From assembly GCF_000447205.1 (NCBI RefSeq), contig NZ_AUWY01000074.1, forward strand, positions 62,001 to 126,000: a stretch of DNA of 64,000 bases. The letters are read 5' to 3'. Position 1 is the stretch's first letter. Each line of letters opens with the position of its first letter. Below are positions 25,312-33,580 of the stretch, in pieces. The translations under genes were made by a program, and so were the position numbers. The notes below the pieces were generated by a model. The model saw only the letters and a program-made list of their open reading frames with translations. It was not told the origin of the DNA and ran no database searches. Source of the stretch: Sphingobium ummariense RL-3 (GTDB taxonomy: Bacteria; Pseudomonadota; Alphaproteobacteria; Sphingomonadales; Sphingomonadaceae).

Positions 25312-25393
25312 CGGAGCAGGATACTGTAGCTTTAATCCTCTTGCGCTATAGTGATGGGGTCCCCAAAGTCTGGGCCATGCAGGGATGCTCGCC

Positions 25394-25543
25394 ATGATGG
25401 GTAATCGCGGTTCAAAGGGCGGGGATGAGGTGGACGCCTTCTCGCGTAAGTCGCGTCGGCTGCTGTCGTGGCGGCCCGGCGAACTGCGGAGGCTCAAGCG
25501 CGCCTTCAGCAAGCGGATGCGTCGATCGTCGATCCAAACTTAG
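25394..25543 (+). CDS. Small basic phage-element protein
   Basis: 49 residues: MMGNRGSKGGDEVDAFSRKS, then RRLLSWRPGELRRLKRAFSK and RMRRSSIQT. The GSKGGDE(F/Y)DAFSRKSR...L pattern is one I associate with small proteins of alphaproteobacterial phages (recognised by eye, not searched). An in-frame ATG at 25385 is an alternative start. Strongly basic, so nucleic-acid contact is plausible. Convergent with the tail-tip gene. Confidence 0.55.
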   Translation: MMGNRGSKGGDEVDAFSRKSRRLLSWRPGELRRLKRAFSKRMRRSSIQT

Positions 25544-25610
25544 GAATGACTGAATGTGCGCCGGTTTACAAAACCGCTGCACGTTGTCCTCCAAATCTGG
25601 AGAGTCGGAA

Positions 25611-25640
25611 CCGGGAGGGAGACGAGGAAACCCCTCCCGG
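25611..25640. terminator. Stem-loop between convergent genes
   Basis: CCGGGAGGG (25611-25619) pairs with CCCTCCCGG (25632-25640), a perfect 9-bp stem with a 12-nt loop, between the stops of the plus-strand 25394 gene and the minus-strand tail-tip gene. No U tract, so it may act as a weak or factor-assisted terminator. Confidence 0.45.
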
Positions 25641-25722
25641 CTCCTGCGCTGCGTTCGGGTCCCGCCGCGCTAACTGATCATCCATCATTCCTTTTCCATC
25701 ACAGAGTCGTCTTCGGTAGGCA

Positions 25723-27612
25723 TCAGACCTCCGTTTCGGCGTCGCCGCCATCATAGACGATCTCGGTATCCACAGAGGCCGTGGAATATTCCCACGCAGG
25801 CCCGGCGCCCGATCCCACGACATAACGATAGCGGACAGTATATTCCCCGTTCGGCACGGGCACACTGACTGCCGTGTTTATGTTGATCGACATCGGCCGC
25901 CACGGGTCATTTTCATCGCCAGTGATGTCGGATGTCAGGATATATTCGGCGACGTAGGTCGCGTCCGATCGGGGAGGGGCGGGGAATTCTATCTTGATCG
26001 TCCCTTCGGACACAGAGACGATTTCCCCGGTGATGGCCGGGAACGATACGGTTCCGGCTGACCCGTCCACCACAGGCTTGGGCTGCTCTTCGCCGGGGAG
26101 GAGCGTCCATCGGTTCTCCGTGACAGGCACGGCCCCAAAGCCGGTAAAGATGCCAGCCCCGTCCAGCTCGACAGGGGTGGCGATCTCATAATCGCCGGCA
26201 AAGGTGTTGTCATAATTGATTGTGACGATGCGTTCATGCCGCGCCTGCAAGCCACGGAGATTCACCACGGGGGTAATCTTGTGCCGGGGCTGAGAACGCA
26301 TGCCGATCGCTTTAGCCAGCCGCATGGCCTGATTATGATTGGCGCACGCGAGAACATCCACCGTGAGGAATTTCGGTGTGGTGAGGGAGTCGTAGTAAAG
26401 TGGGTTCAGCCAGGCAGCCGATGGCTGGGCAGTATAATTCGCATCCGGCTCGATATAATTCACGATCACCCCTTGCGTCTCGCTCTCGCCGTCTTGGGGC
26501 TCGACACTGGACATCGCCATGATGTCCCGGTTGCGCGAAAATGACAGGGTGGGCTCATACCAATGTCCGACCCGGACCCATGATTTGCCATCCTCATCGA
26601 AGACTAGTTGCCCATCGCATGACAGTAGGATTTCGCGCTCCGCGTCGGCGCGGCGCTTGCTGTCTACGATTGCGACGCCGGCCTCATAGCGCTTCTGCGT
26701 GCCCTCGATGCCTTCCACGTCCTGATCGCAGATGTCGGCCTGTTCTGCGATGCGATCCCAATTGATGCTGGTCTCCGCCTTTCCGCGCCCAAAGGGATGC
26801 GTGCGGAACCATGCCCATATCAGGGCCGCATTACGCGTTGGCTTGTAGGTCGATCGGTTACCGAGCGTTTGGGTCGGGTCGCGCGGATCATAGGCGCTGC
26901 TCCAGTCGCCCACGACGCTCAAGGCGGGCTCGCCCATCCCGAATGGTCCGCGCCAACGATAGATTTTGTAGCGATGCTCGATTGGGATGGCGTCCAAACA
27001 CACGACCGAGAAGGTCGTCCCGACCAGCTTGTGATCCGGCGTCCACAGAGTTCCGAGGGCCGCATCCAACGCGGCAATGCGGGGCGGAACCGGATCGGTC
27101 GCGCTGTAGGTCGTCGTCCAAATTCTGATGTAGCCCCTGCCCTGTCCGTCGAAGTCCGCAGGGTCGCGGTCCTTGTTCGTCTTCAGGCGGAACGCGGCCT
27201 GTTGGACATAGCCGTCGCTGCCCAGCGTCACCGGCTCGTCGTCCAGAAAGTAGCTATAGGGAGCGTGCAGGATCTCGTCGCTATGGATCACGACATACCA
27301 AAATCGGCCCTCGCCATCGAACTCACCGAAGACCACGCCGCCCCCGGAACGGGCGCGACCGCAATGAAGCCAGCGTGGCGGGTCGGGAATGCGGACGGTG
27401 ACTTTACCGGCATCCATCTTGGGCGCGCGACCAGAACCCACCAGGGCGGTTTGAATGATGTAGGTGCCGGCGGCGACGATGACCGATCCGATCGCCACGC
27501 CAAGAAAGCCAGAGCCCAAGGCACCTGATGCGACCAAGCCCCCGGCGCCGAAGGTATAGTAAGTCAGCGCAGCAATCGCGACGAGCGCGACGAGCTTCTT
27601 GACGAATGCCAC
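25723..27612 (-). CDS. Phage tail tip / host-specificity protein J-like
   Basis: 629 residues. The N-terminus is hydrophobic and glycine-rich (ALTYYTFGAGGLVASGALGS), typical of the segment of J-like proteins that sits in the tail-tip complex. Next come EFDGEGRFWYVVIHSDEILH and DDEPVTLGSDGYVQ, resembling the phage tail protein family seen in rhizobial and sphingomonad prophages, then a long middle domain. The last 150 residues are beta-rich and fibronectin-like (EYILTSDITGDENDPWRPMS, GEYTVRYRYVVGSG). The start is GTG 27612, with AAGGAG 9 nt upstream. In a phage it would contact the host surface. Here no other tail structural gene except the small neighbours is seen. Confidence 0.75.
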   Translation of the reverse strand: MAFVKKLVALVAIAALTYYTFGAGGLVASGALGSGFLGVAIGSVIVAAGTYIIQTALVGSGRAPKMDAGKVTVRIPDPPRWLHCGRARSGGGVVFGEFDGEGRFWYVVIHSDEILHAPYSYFLDDEPVTLGSDGYVQQAAFRLKTNKDRDPADFDGQGRGYIRIWTTTYSATDPVPPRIAALDAALGTLWTPDHKLVGTTFSVVCLDAIPIEHRYKIYRWRGPFGMGEPALSVVGDWSSAYDPRDPTQTLGNRSTYKPTRNAALIWAWFRTHPFGRGKAETSINWDRIAEQADICDQDVEGIEGTQKRYEAGVAIVDSKRRADAEREILLSCDGQLVFDEDGKSWVRVGHWYEPTLSFSRNRDIMAMSSVEPQDGESETQGVIVNYIEPDANYTAQPSAAWLNPLYYDSLTTPKFLTVDVLACANHNQAMRLAKAIGMRSQPRHKITPVVNLRGLQARHERIVTINYDNTFAGDYEIATPVELDGAGIFTGFGAVPVTENRWTLLPGEEQPKPVVDGSAGTVSFPAITGEIVSVSEGTIKIEFPAPPRSDATYVAEYILTSDITGDENDPWRPMSININTAVSVPVPNGEYTVRYRYVVGSGAGPAWEYSTASVDTEIVYDGGDAETEV

Positions 27613-27625
27613 GCCCCTGCGCTCC

Positions 27626-27892
27626 TTACCGAGCCAAGGCGGCGACGGTGACGACGGCAGGACCGCCGATGCCCTTCGCATATACGGCAATGCCGGCCAT
27701 GACCTCGCGTCCGGTCCAAACCCAATCCTGCACGGGGACAGGCGGCATCGTCAGCGTCGCTGCGCCGCGCTCGTGGGGGATATGAAGGCTGGTAAGACAT
27801 GACCCCACCAGCGGACGGATATCCACGTCCCTGGCGCCGTCAGGCGGCACGATCAGCGTCCATTCGGCCGAAGAGAGATTGAATTGCTCCAT
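27626..27892 (-). CDS. Hypothetical small tail-associated protein
   Basis: 88 residues from ATG 27892 (AAGG a few bases upstream): MEQFNLSSAEWTLIVPPDGA followed by DIRPLVGSCLTSLHIPHERG. All-beta character and no charge clustering. It ends 13 bp before the tail-tip start and starts 12 bp inside the spacing after the 27904 gene, so it is part of the same late operon. By position it could be a tail-tip assembly protein; no homology is claimed. Confidence 0.6.
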   Translation of the reverse strand: MEQFNLSSAEWTLIVPPDGARDVDIRPLVGSCLTSLHIPHERGAATLTMPPVPVQDWVWTGREVMAGIAVYAKGIGGPAVVTVAALAR

Positions 27893-27903
27893 CTGCCTTC
27901 CCC

Positions 27904-28626
27904 TCAATCGAATTTCGGTGCGTCCGGAACGCTCAGCCCCAGAGCGTGGGCGGCGGTCACGGCATGGCTGTGCAGCGCCTCGACATGCTCGCGCAGCATC
28001 CGCGATCGGCCGAAGGCCCGCTCGTCATCAAGGCGCTGTTGGTGGCGGGCAACGGCCTCAGCGAGGGAGTTGATCTCCTCGATCTCGACCGGGACCATCT
28101 TCCGATACTCGTCCAGCGCGCGGCGCGCGTCGGCCAGGCGGCGTTGCTCCTTCGCCTCCGCTTCGCGAGCGACGGTGGCCTCCAGCTTGCGAAGATAGCC
28201 GCGAACGTGAAGGGCATCGACCATCAGGCTCGCCCGATCCTCAGTCAGCCGATCGCGGGCCGACAGGTCGTTGATGCCGTAGCGATAGAAGGGCGAACCG
28301 GAGCGCTTGAAGACGCGCGCAAATTCCGCCGCCCGCTCCTCCTGCGTCGGCTTGCGCAGGCTGGTGGCGCCACGGTTGAGGGCGCTGCCAAGCATCTGCA
28401 TCCGCATTTCAGCGCCGGCCTTGCCGCGCGGCCCCTCATACCGGCGCGTGGATACGCCATCGCTGTATTCCAGCGGCCAGTCGGGACAGTCCGTCGGATC
28501 GGGCCAGAACTCGGCAGGATCGAGCACATGCGTCATGTCGATCGCGGGCGGAGGCGGCGCGGAACGTCCAGGCACAGGGAACGGCTTGCCGAACACGGTG
28601 TCGCCGCTCGGAGTTGGCATATCCAT
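27904..28626 (-). CDS. Hypothetical protein in terminase-tail operon
   Basis: 240 residues. The first 30 are Pro-rich (FPVPGRSAPPPPA). Residues 60-130 are mixed, and 145-205 form a long Arg/Glu/Ala helix (REAEAKEQRRLADARRALDE) likely to be a coiled coil. Lies between the 28630 and 27626 genes in tight order downstream of the large terminase. It is too short and of the wrong composition to be a portal or major capsid protein. Could be a scaffold-like or structural factor. Function unknown. Confidence 0.6.
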   Translation of the reverse strand: MDMPTPSGDTVFGKPFPVPGRSAPPPPAIDMTHVLDPAEFWPDPTDCPDWPLEYSDGVSTRRYEGPRGKAGAEMRMQMLGSALNRGATSLRKPTQEERAAEFARVFKRSGSPFYRYGINDLSARDRLTEDRASLMVDALHVRGYLRKLEATVAREAEAKEQRRLADARRALDEYRKMVPVEIEEINSLAEAVARHQQRLDDERAFGRSRMLREHVEALHSHAVTAAHALGLSVPDAPKFD

Positions 28627-28629
28627 GGC

Positions 28630-28968
28630 TCAATCTCCTTTGGGCGCGAGATAGAGGGTGTTGCCGGCGGGCCGGCGCTCGTTCGCCACGGTCGGGGCAG
28701 TGTCGTCATCATCGGATGGCGCGAGAAACCCACGATCGGGACGGCGGGCGTTTGTCGCCGTCTTCACACCATCGACCAGGGGCTTGAGCGCGTTGGTGAA
28801 GGCTTCCTGCATCTTCTCGGGGGCAGTCGCCACCGCGAAGTCCTCGATCAGGCCATGGACGGCCAGCACCAGCGTGTTGAACTCTTCGCGGGTGACAGGC
28901 TTGCTGTCGTTGGTGACAGGCTGGCGCTTGGCCCTATCGGCTAGAAACTGTTGAAGAATGTTCGTCAT
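28630..28968 (-). CDS. Hypothetical protein downstream of terminase
   Basis: 112 residues: MTNILQQFLADRAKRQPVTN, a helical segment FNTLVLAVHGLIEDFAV, then an acidic linker SDDDDTAP. Starts 4 bp inside the terminase stop (overlap), so translation is coupled to it. No recognised domain. Confidence 0.6.
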   Translation of the reverse strand: MTNILQQFLADRAKRQPVTNDSKPVTREEFNTLVLAVHGLIEDFAVATAPEKMQEAFTNALKPLVDGVKTATNARRPDRGFLAPSDDDDTAPTVANERRPAGNTLYLAPKGD

Positions 28969-30443
28969 GGGATGTAACTCCGCTCAGTGGTCTTCGGGTT
29001 CTTCCAGTCCTTGCCCCCCTCGTTGGGGAACAGGAAAAGCCATGGTTTCCATCGCGGCTTGGCGGCGGTCAGCAGCGCCCCGGCGACGGCGTTGGCCCGG
29101 TCGTCATGCTGGCCGGGTGCGTGATCGATGCTGTCCCGCCCCCCGCGCGCGACACGGCGCTCCAGGCCCACGATCTGATTCACGGTTTTCTCGTCATCCA
29201 GCAGGACCGCGCGTCCGCTGTTCAACATCGGCAGCATCTCGCGATACAGGTCCGATCGGGACCGTTCGGAAATGTCGTAGGTGATGCCGTGCTTGCGGAA
29301 TTGCTCACGGGGCCATTCGCCGGCATAGCGATCCCCCGTCACGCTGGTGATGCCGTAGAGCTTCAGCAGGTCGCAGAACTCCGCCACCACGCCCTCGGGG
29401 CTGAACGGCGGCTTCACCTCGCGCACGGCGTCGATGACGGTCAGGCCGTCGTCCTCTCCACCTTCCTGATGGCTGATCGCCAGCGTCATGCTATCCTGCG
29501 AGCCGCCGGAAGGATCGACGAACGCGGCATAACTGATGCTGGAAACCGGCCCGCGCTCATAGGTGCCCAGCTCGACACAAGCCTCCACCACCTCGATCGA
29601 GACGAACGCCTCCACGTCCTTGCGGAACTCAGCGCCATATTCAGCCGCCGCCGATGCCGGATCGTCCTTGAATGCCTCGGTCAGGAAGTCGCCATCACGC
29701 GGCACGGTCGGATTCATGCGCCAGGTCGGTGCCTGCACCACCAGCACGTTGCCGGGCTTGCCATAGTGCTTCTTGTGCTTGTTCCAGAGCAGGCCCTTGC
29801 GCGCATAAGGCGAGGAAATGCCGATCAGCATGGCGCCGGGGATGGTGGCCATGGCGGGCTTGATCGCCGCGTACAGATCCGTGTCTGGATTGGCGCTATT
29901 TTCAGAGGCGTAGAACGCGCATTCATCCAGCACCGCCGCGACCACGGTTCGGCCTCGGCTGGTGCGCAGGTCGTTGGTGGTAATCTCGGTCGCCAGCCCG
30001 TTGGTAAGCTCCAGCCCCTCAGCGGTGGACTTGGCGACCATCTGCTTAAGCAAGGGCTGCTCGAAATAGGCGCGCAGGTAGGACAGGCAGACCTTGGCCT
30101 GCCGGCGGTCCACCGCGATCAACTGCACCACGCCCGTCTCACCCTTCACCAGCCGGGCCAGGAAGCCCATCTGCTCAGCGCCGAATGTGGCGAGCCATGC
30201 CACCAGCGCCGCCGCCTTCACGTCCTTTCCCGCGCGACGGCCGCAGACGAACCACGCCTCGGTTGACGGCTCGGTCGGTGCTTCGGCGCGCCCGGTGATC
30301 TCCGTGAAGATGGCAAGCTCGGCATCGTCCAGGGGTTCGCCGAACAGCGCCTTGTCGATCACGCGCCATACAGCCCAGCTATCGCCATCGAACCACGAAC
30401 CGAACAGGTGGGGGTCACGGCAGGCTTCCGAGAACGTAATCAT
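28965..30443 (-). CDS. Phage terminase large subunit
   Basis: 492 residues with both terminase domains. ATPase: Walker A-like VCGRRAGKD (about 67-74), Walker B VVAAVLDECAF with Asp173-Glu174, and coupling motif IGISSPYARKG. RNase H-like nuclease: YAAFVDPSGG (Asp310), GDRYAGEW, and the final HDDRANAVAGA. It would cut and pump DNA into a prohead. It follows the small-terminase-like gene with a 4-bp overlap. No portal protein gene follows, which is unusual because terminase and portal genes are normally adjacent. Confidence 0.9.
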   Translation of the reverse strand: MITFSEACRDPHLFGSWFDGDSWAVWRVIDKALFGEPLDDAELAIFTEITGRAEAPTEPSTEAWFVCGRRAGKDVKAAALVAWLATFGAEQMGFLARLVKGETGVVQLIAVDRRQAKVCLSYLRAYFEQPLLKQMVAKSTAEGLELTNGLATEITTNDLRTSRGRTVVAAVLDECAFYASENSANPDTDLYAAIKPAMATIPGAMLIGISSPYARKGLLWNKHKKHYGKPGNVLVVQAPTWRMNPTVPRDGDFLTEAFKDDPASAAAEYGAEFRKDVEAFVSIEVVEACVELGTYERGPVSSISYAAFVDPSGGSQDSMTLAISHQEGGEDDGLTVIDAVREVKPPFSPEGVVAEFCDLLKLYGITSVTGDRYAGEWPREQFRKHGITYDISERSRSDLYREMLPMLNSGRAVLLDDEKTVNQIVGLERRVARGGRDSIDHAPGQHDDRANAVAGALLTAAKPRWKPWLFLFPNEGGKDWKNPKTTERSYIP

Positions 30444-30853
30444 GCCGCCCTCGCCTTCTCAGCCGCCTTGCGGGCCGCATACTCGCTCAGGGTCGGGGTG
30501 ACGTTGCGCTGGCGCCGCTCAAGGCCAACACTCTCCAGCAGGCGGCGCAGGTTGCCGGCCGTGCGCTGGTATAGGTCCAGGTCGGAAGGCTGGGCAGCAC
30601 CAGCAGTCGCGAACGCAGCTTCCATGCGCTCAAGCTCAACGGTCAGGGTTGCGGCGCGGCGAATGATCGAACGCTCTGCCTCGCTGATCGCATCCTCGCC
30701 TCCAAGGTCGGACACATGGAGGCTGACAAGATCGCGCAGGCGACGAACCCATGTTGAGCGCCCATCGACGCCCGGCAGGACTGCCGAACCGTTGGTGACG
30801 CGGCTCCTTGCCATCACCTTGTTGTCCGGTTGATCGGGGCTAATGGCGGACAT
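30440..30853 (-). CDS. Putative terminase small subunit
   Basis: 137 residues from ATG 30853 (GGAGCC 3 nt upstream). Contains SRVTNGSAVLPGVDGRSTWV, then RRLRDLVSLHVSDLGGEDAI and LDLYQRTAGNLRRLLESVGL, an all-helical protein. The position immediately before and overlapping the large terminase by 4 bp, the size and the helix content fit a small terminase or a packaging regulator. Similar genes precede terminases in sphingomonad and rhizobial prophages as far as I recall. No clear helix-turn-helix is visible. Confidence 0.6.
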   Translation of the reverse strand: MSAISPDQPDNKVMARSRVTNGSAVLPGVDGRSTWVRRLRDLVSLHVSDLGGEDAISEAERSIIRRAATLTVELERMEAAFATAGAAQPSDLDLYQRTAGNLRRLLESVGLERRQRNVTPTLSEYAARKAAEKARAA

Positions 30854-30945
30854 TTTGGCTCCAACGGGCGGATACTGTGCGGACACGATTGCCATATGCC
30901 GATGCATTATCAAGGTATTTCAATACATATGTCACAACTTGTCCA

Positions 30946-30960
30946 CTGATAGACTATCAG
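30946..30960. promoter_or_regulatory. Perfect 15-bp palindrome upstream of the terminase operon
   Basis: CTGATAG-A-CTATCAG, 7-bp arms around one base, in the 198-bp AT-richer gap between the RepA-like stop (31052) and the small-terminase start (30853). It is an excellent candidate operator for a repressor of the late (packaging/tail) operon. ACATATGT at 30925-30932 is a second, smaller palindrome. Confidence 0.5.
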
Positions 30961-31051
30961 ATGACATGCATTGTCAGGGTGGTTTGCGCTGGCCATGACG
31001 ACCGGGAAAAATCCTCCGTCAGGGACTTTGCGAGCGCGATGCAAATCCGCC

Positions 31052-32206
31052 CTATTCATTCAGCCAGCCCACGGTGTTCCCGCGACCATCATCATCGGGC
31101 GCGTTGGGATCGTCGCTAGGACAAACCTCCTTTAGAATACCCCCTGTCCCATGTGTCCCAATGTCCCAATCAGCAGGTGATGCTCCGTCATTTGGGACGA
31201 TGGGACCGTTGGGACACCTGAACTGGCCCCTACCTGTTTTCTCGACTTCGCCGTCATGGGCCATACGGGTGAGGCACTTGCGCACAGCCTCGTAGCTCTT
31301 GCTCAAAAGGTCGGAAATCTCCCGCGCAGACAGGGGTTCATCGCTCATCCTAAGGGTTTGGAGGATCGCCTGGCGCTCTGTCGTCTTGCCCACTTCATGG
31401 GCCGCGCCAAGGATGATCCATGTCCCAATGTCCCGTTTGAACTCTAGCGCTGTCTCAACCTCTTCTATGTCCCTCCCCCGGACATAGAGCACGGTCTTCG
31501 CTGTCCCAATGTCCCGTTTGAGCACCATGACGGTATCCGCCGCGCCGGTCAGGCCGCGTGTACCGCTGACCGCATCGAACGGGTCTTCTGCTTCCATCTT
31601 GCGGGTATGGTGCACGACAACGACCGCGAGGCGGTGGCGTGTTGCGAAGGCATGCAGGCCGGTCATGGTCCTATAGTCAGCATCGTATAGCTGTTCGGTG
31701 CCCTTCGCGGCGGGGCGCACCTTGGCCAGCACGTCGATGATCAGCAGCCGTGGGCTCTCGACATCCTGCGCCCACGCCTCCAGTTCATTTAAGCAGCCCT
31801 CGTCCAGCGTGGGCCATTCGGTCATGAAGGTCAGCCGCTGCGGGGCCAAGTGACGGCCCATGACCTTGAGGCGGCTTTGCAATCTGCGCCGATTGTCTTC
31901 CAGCGCCAGATACAGGACATCGCCCTGCTGGCACTTGATCGAGCCGAAAGCCACGCCGCCGCTCGACACTGCAATGGCCAGGTCCATTGCCGTCCAGGAC
32001 TTTCCGATCTTGGGAGCGCCAGCGAACAAGGTCAGGCCCTCGGCAACGTATCCGGGCACGACGTAGCGGATCGGATCGAACTGCATGCCCATCAGCGCGC
32101 TTGCTGATATGCCTTCGCGAGCAGCCAGCCCCTTCTGAGGGGGCTGGCCTGCCATCAAGGGGCTATGCGCCGCCGGATGAGCCTCTATCTGTTCCCAGCT
32201 TCTCAT
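31052..32206 (-). CDS. RepA/RecA-like AAA ATPase with C-terminal winged helix
   Basis: 384 residues. The N-terminal RecA-fold has Walker A GAPKIGKSW, Walker B RLLIIDVLAKVRP and the VVVVHHTRKM His finger (AAA_25, RepA hexameric-helicase-like). The C-terminal 100 residues hold a winged helix-turn-helix (PLSAREISDLLSKSYEAVRK). The end is low-complexity. The start at 32206 overlaps the upstream stop (ATGA). Probably a replicative helicase or helicase loader for the excised element, the kind of replication gene used by satellites and integrative plasmids. Confidence 0.82.
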   Translation of the reverse strand: MRSWEQIEAHPAAHSPLMAGQPPQKGLAAREGISASALMGMQFDPIRYVVPGYVAEGLTLFAGAPKIGKSWTAMDLAIAVSSGGVAFGSIKCQQGDVLYLALEDNRRRLQSRLKVMGRHLAPQRLTFMTEWPTLDEGCLNELEAWAQDVESPRLLIIDVLAKVRPAAKGTEQLYDADYRTMTGLHAFATRHRLAVVVVHHTRKMEAEDPFDAVSGTRGLTGAADTVMVLKRDIGTAKTVLYVRGRDIEEVETALEFKRDIGTWIILGAAHEVGKTTERQAILQTLRMSDEPLSAREISDLLSKSYEAVRKCLTRMAHDGEVEKTGRGQFRCPNGPIVPNDGASPADWDIGTHGTGGILKEVCPSDDPNAPDDDGRGNTVGWLNE

Positions 32207-32496
32207 TGCGGCAGGGTCTCCAGCATCTCGGCCGTGTCGGCGACGATCAGCAAACGGCGACACTGCTCCGCCACCATCTCCAGTGCCTCCAGCGTCGCGG
32301 GCGAGAGCATCCATTCTGTTGCGGTATCGATTACCAGCCAGCACAATTGCCGGGCGCCCGGCGCGTCTTTCAGCTGCGGTATCTTCGCTGTCGCTATGTT
32401 GCGTGCGATGCGGATGCGGTCGCGCTGCTTGTGTTCGGCATCGGATATGGTCGGCAAAAAGATGCGAACCGGATCCAGCACGCGCTGATCATCCAT
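32203..32496 (-). CDS. Small hypothetical protein of replication module
   Basis: 97 residues, MDDQRVLDPVRIFLPTISDA, then a beta-alpha segment with CWLVIDTATEWMLSPATLEA and LEMVAEQCRRLLIVADTAEM. The ATG at 32496 overlaps the stop of the upstream 61-residue gene by 8 bp, and its own stop overlaps the ATPase start by 4 bp. Possibly an accessory to the RepA-like ATPase. I do not recognise the family. Confidence 0.6.
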   Translation of the reverse strand: MDDQRVLDPVRIFLPTISDAEHKQRDRIRIARNIATAKIPQLKDAPGARQLCWLVIDTATEWMLSPATLEALEMVAEQCRRLLIVADTAEMLETLPQ

Positions 32497-32674
32497 GGCC
32501 GGCCACTCCGAACGCCATGGGTGCAAGGAGTGCCGCGCGGTGGACCGACAGGCCATGACGCGCCGCCAGATATTGGATGCGGGCCGCCGCCGTGCTATAT
32601 GCGCCGATGTCATCCGCCAAGAGACACACGGCGCCTTCGCCCTTGCGGGCGGGGGCGTTCCGTTTGCAGGCCAT
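32489..32674 (-). CDS. Small hypothetical protein of replication module
   Basis: 61 residues: MACKRNAPARKGEGAVCLLA, then DDIGAYSTAAARIQYLAARH. It fits exactly between the AlpA-like gene (3-bp spacing) and the 97-residue gene (8-bp overlap), which supports it being translated. Basic N-terminus and a helical middle. Function unknown. Confidence 0.55.
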   Translation of the reverse strand: MACKRNAPARKGEGAVCLLADDIGAYSTAAARIQYLAARHGLSVHRAALLAPMAFGVAGHG

Positions 32675-32677
32675 CGG

Positions 32678-32896
32678 TCAAGCCCCTGCCCTGCGCGACC
32701 GGCGTTGGTTCGGGTGGCGCTCGCGGCTTTCGATCCACGCGAGAATCGACTGACGACGATAGAGGATGCGCCCGCCCATCTCGACATACGGAATGCCGTT
32801 GGGCTGGTCCTGCCAGCGAGCGACTGTGCGAGGGGTGACGTGCAACTCAGAGGCGAGCTGGTCACGGGTGAGATAATCTTGAAGCAAGGCGCTCAT
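32678..32896 (-). CDS. AlpA/MerR-like helix-turn-helix regulator (excisionase-like)
   Basis: 72 residues with the winged-helix pattern YLTRDQLASELHVTPRTVAR WQ and YVEMGGRILYRRQSILAWIE, the standard of AlpA/Xis-type DNA-binding proteins. In satellites such as P4 and in integrative elements this type of protein activates integrase or excises the element. It heads the replication module and is preceded by tandem 13-bp repeats (32979-33013) that could be its or another factor's target. Confidence 0.8.
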   Translation of the reverse strand: MSALLQDYLTRDQLASELHVTPRTVARWQDQPNGIPYVEMGGRILYRRQSILAWIESRERHPNQRRSRRAGA

Positions 32897-32978
32897 CTGC
32901 TGCCATTCCTTTCGGTTCGGGTGACAGCAGATGAAATATTCTGGATATTGTCCCCGGCGCCAATTGTCGAAGGCGCAA

Positions 32979-33013
32979 ATTTGTCGGGATTTCCGTTACT
33001 ATTTGTCGGGATT
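32979..33013. repeat. Two 13-bp direct repeats 22 bp apart upstream of AlpA-like gene
   Basis: ATTTGTCGGGATT at 32979-32991 and again at 33001-33013 (22-bp period, two helical turns). The second copy overlaps the last codons of the 193-residue gene. A regulatory protein could bind both on one face of the helix upstream of the AlpA-like start at 32896. Confidence 0.5.
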
Positions 33014-33580
33014 GGTTTCGCGAAACTCCGACAGAACTTGTTCACGCGCTCTTCGGCAGGTGTCCCGAGATGCCTTAAACGTCTCTTCCATGACAGTCTG
33101 CTTCATATTCGCCAAGTCAGCCATATCGCCGTGCGCACGCATCGCCGCCTTCACACTTTCCAACTTGGCCGGCCGGGGGCCTCTGGTCGCAGTGGGGTGC
33201 GCCAGGATGGTCGCCGACGCTGGGAGCAAAGCCGATCTCAGCCGTATCTCGGAAAAGAACATGCGGGGCGCGCCGGCCAGCAGTACACCATCAGCGTTCT
33301 CGGTCGCCCAAATATGTCGAGGAACCTCAATCTCGCCTTCTTCATCAAACCCGATCGCAACGATGCTTCCCTTGTGGAGCATCGACCGAAGAATCGGTTC
33401 AGCCTTTCTGGCCAGTTCTCGTTCCCGATAGTTCAGATTAGGGGGGATTCTGCCGGCCTCAGCGTAATGTCTTCGGACCTTTTCGATCTCTGCCGCTTCA
33501 TCTGCAAAGCGCGCTTCTATCACCAATCGGATGGCGCTCCGGCAATCGAGATACCCGTCAGGCACGAAAGCGACCATCAC
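32999..33580 (-). CDS. Hypothetical protein coupled to integrase
   Basis: 193 residues: MMVAFVPDGYLDCRSAIRLV, then an alpha-helical part (ADEAAEIEKVRRHYAEAGR) and FFSEIRLRSALLPASATILA. Its ATG overlaps the integrase stop by 4 bp, so it is co-translated with the integrase. No signal or membrane helix. It may be a recombination accessory or an unrelated cargo protein. I recognise no domain. Confidence 0.65.
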   Translation of the reverse strand: MMVAFVPDGYLDCRSAIRLVIEARFADEAAEIEKVRRHYAEAGRIPPNLNYRERELARKAEPILRSMLHKGSIVAIGFDEEGEIEVPRHIWATENADGVLLAGAPRMFFSEIRLRSALLPASATILAHPTATRGPRPAKLESVKAAMRAHGDMADLANMKQTVMEETFKASRDTCRRAREQVLSEFRETNPDK

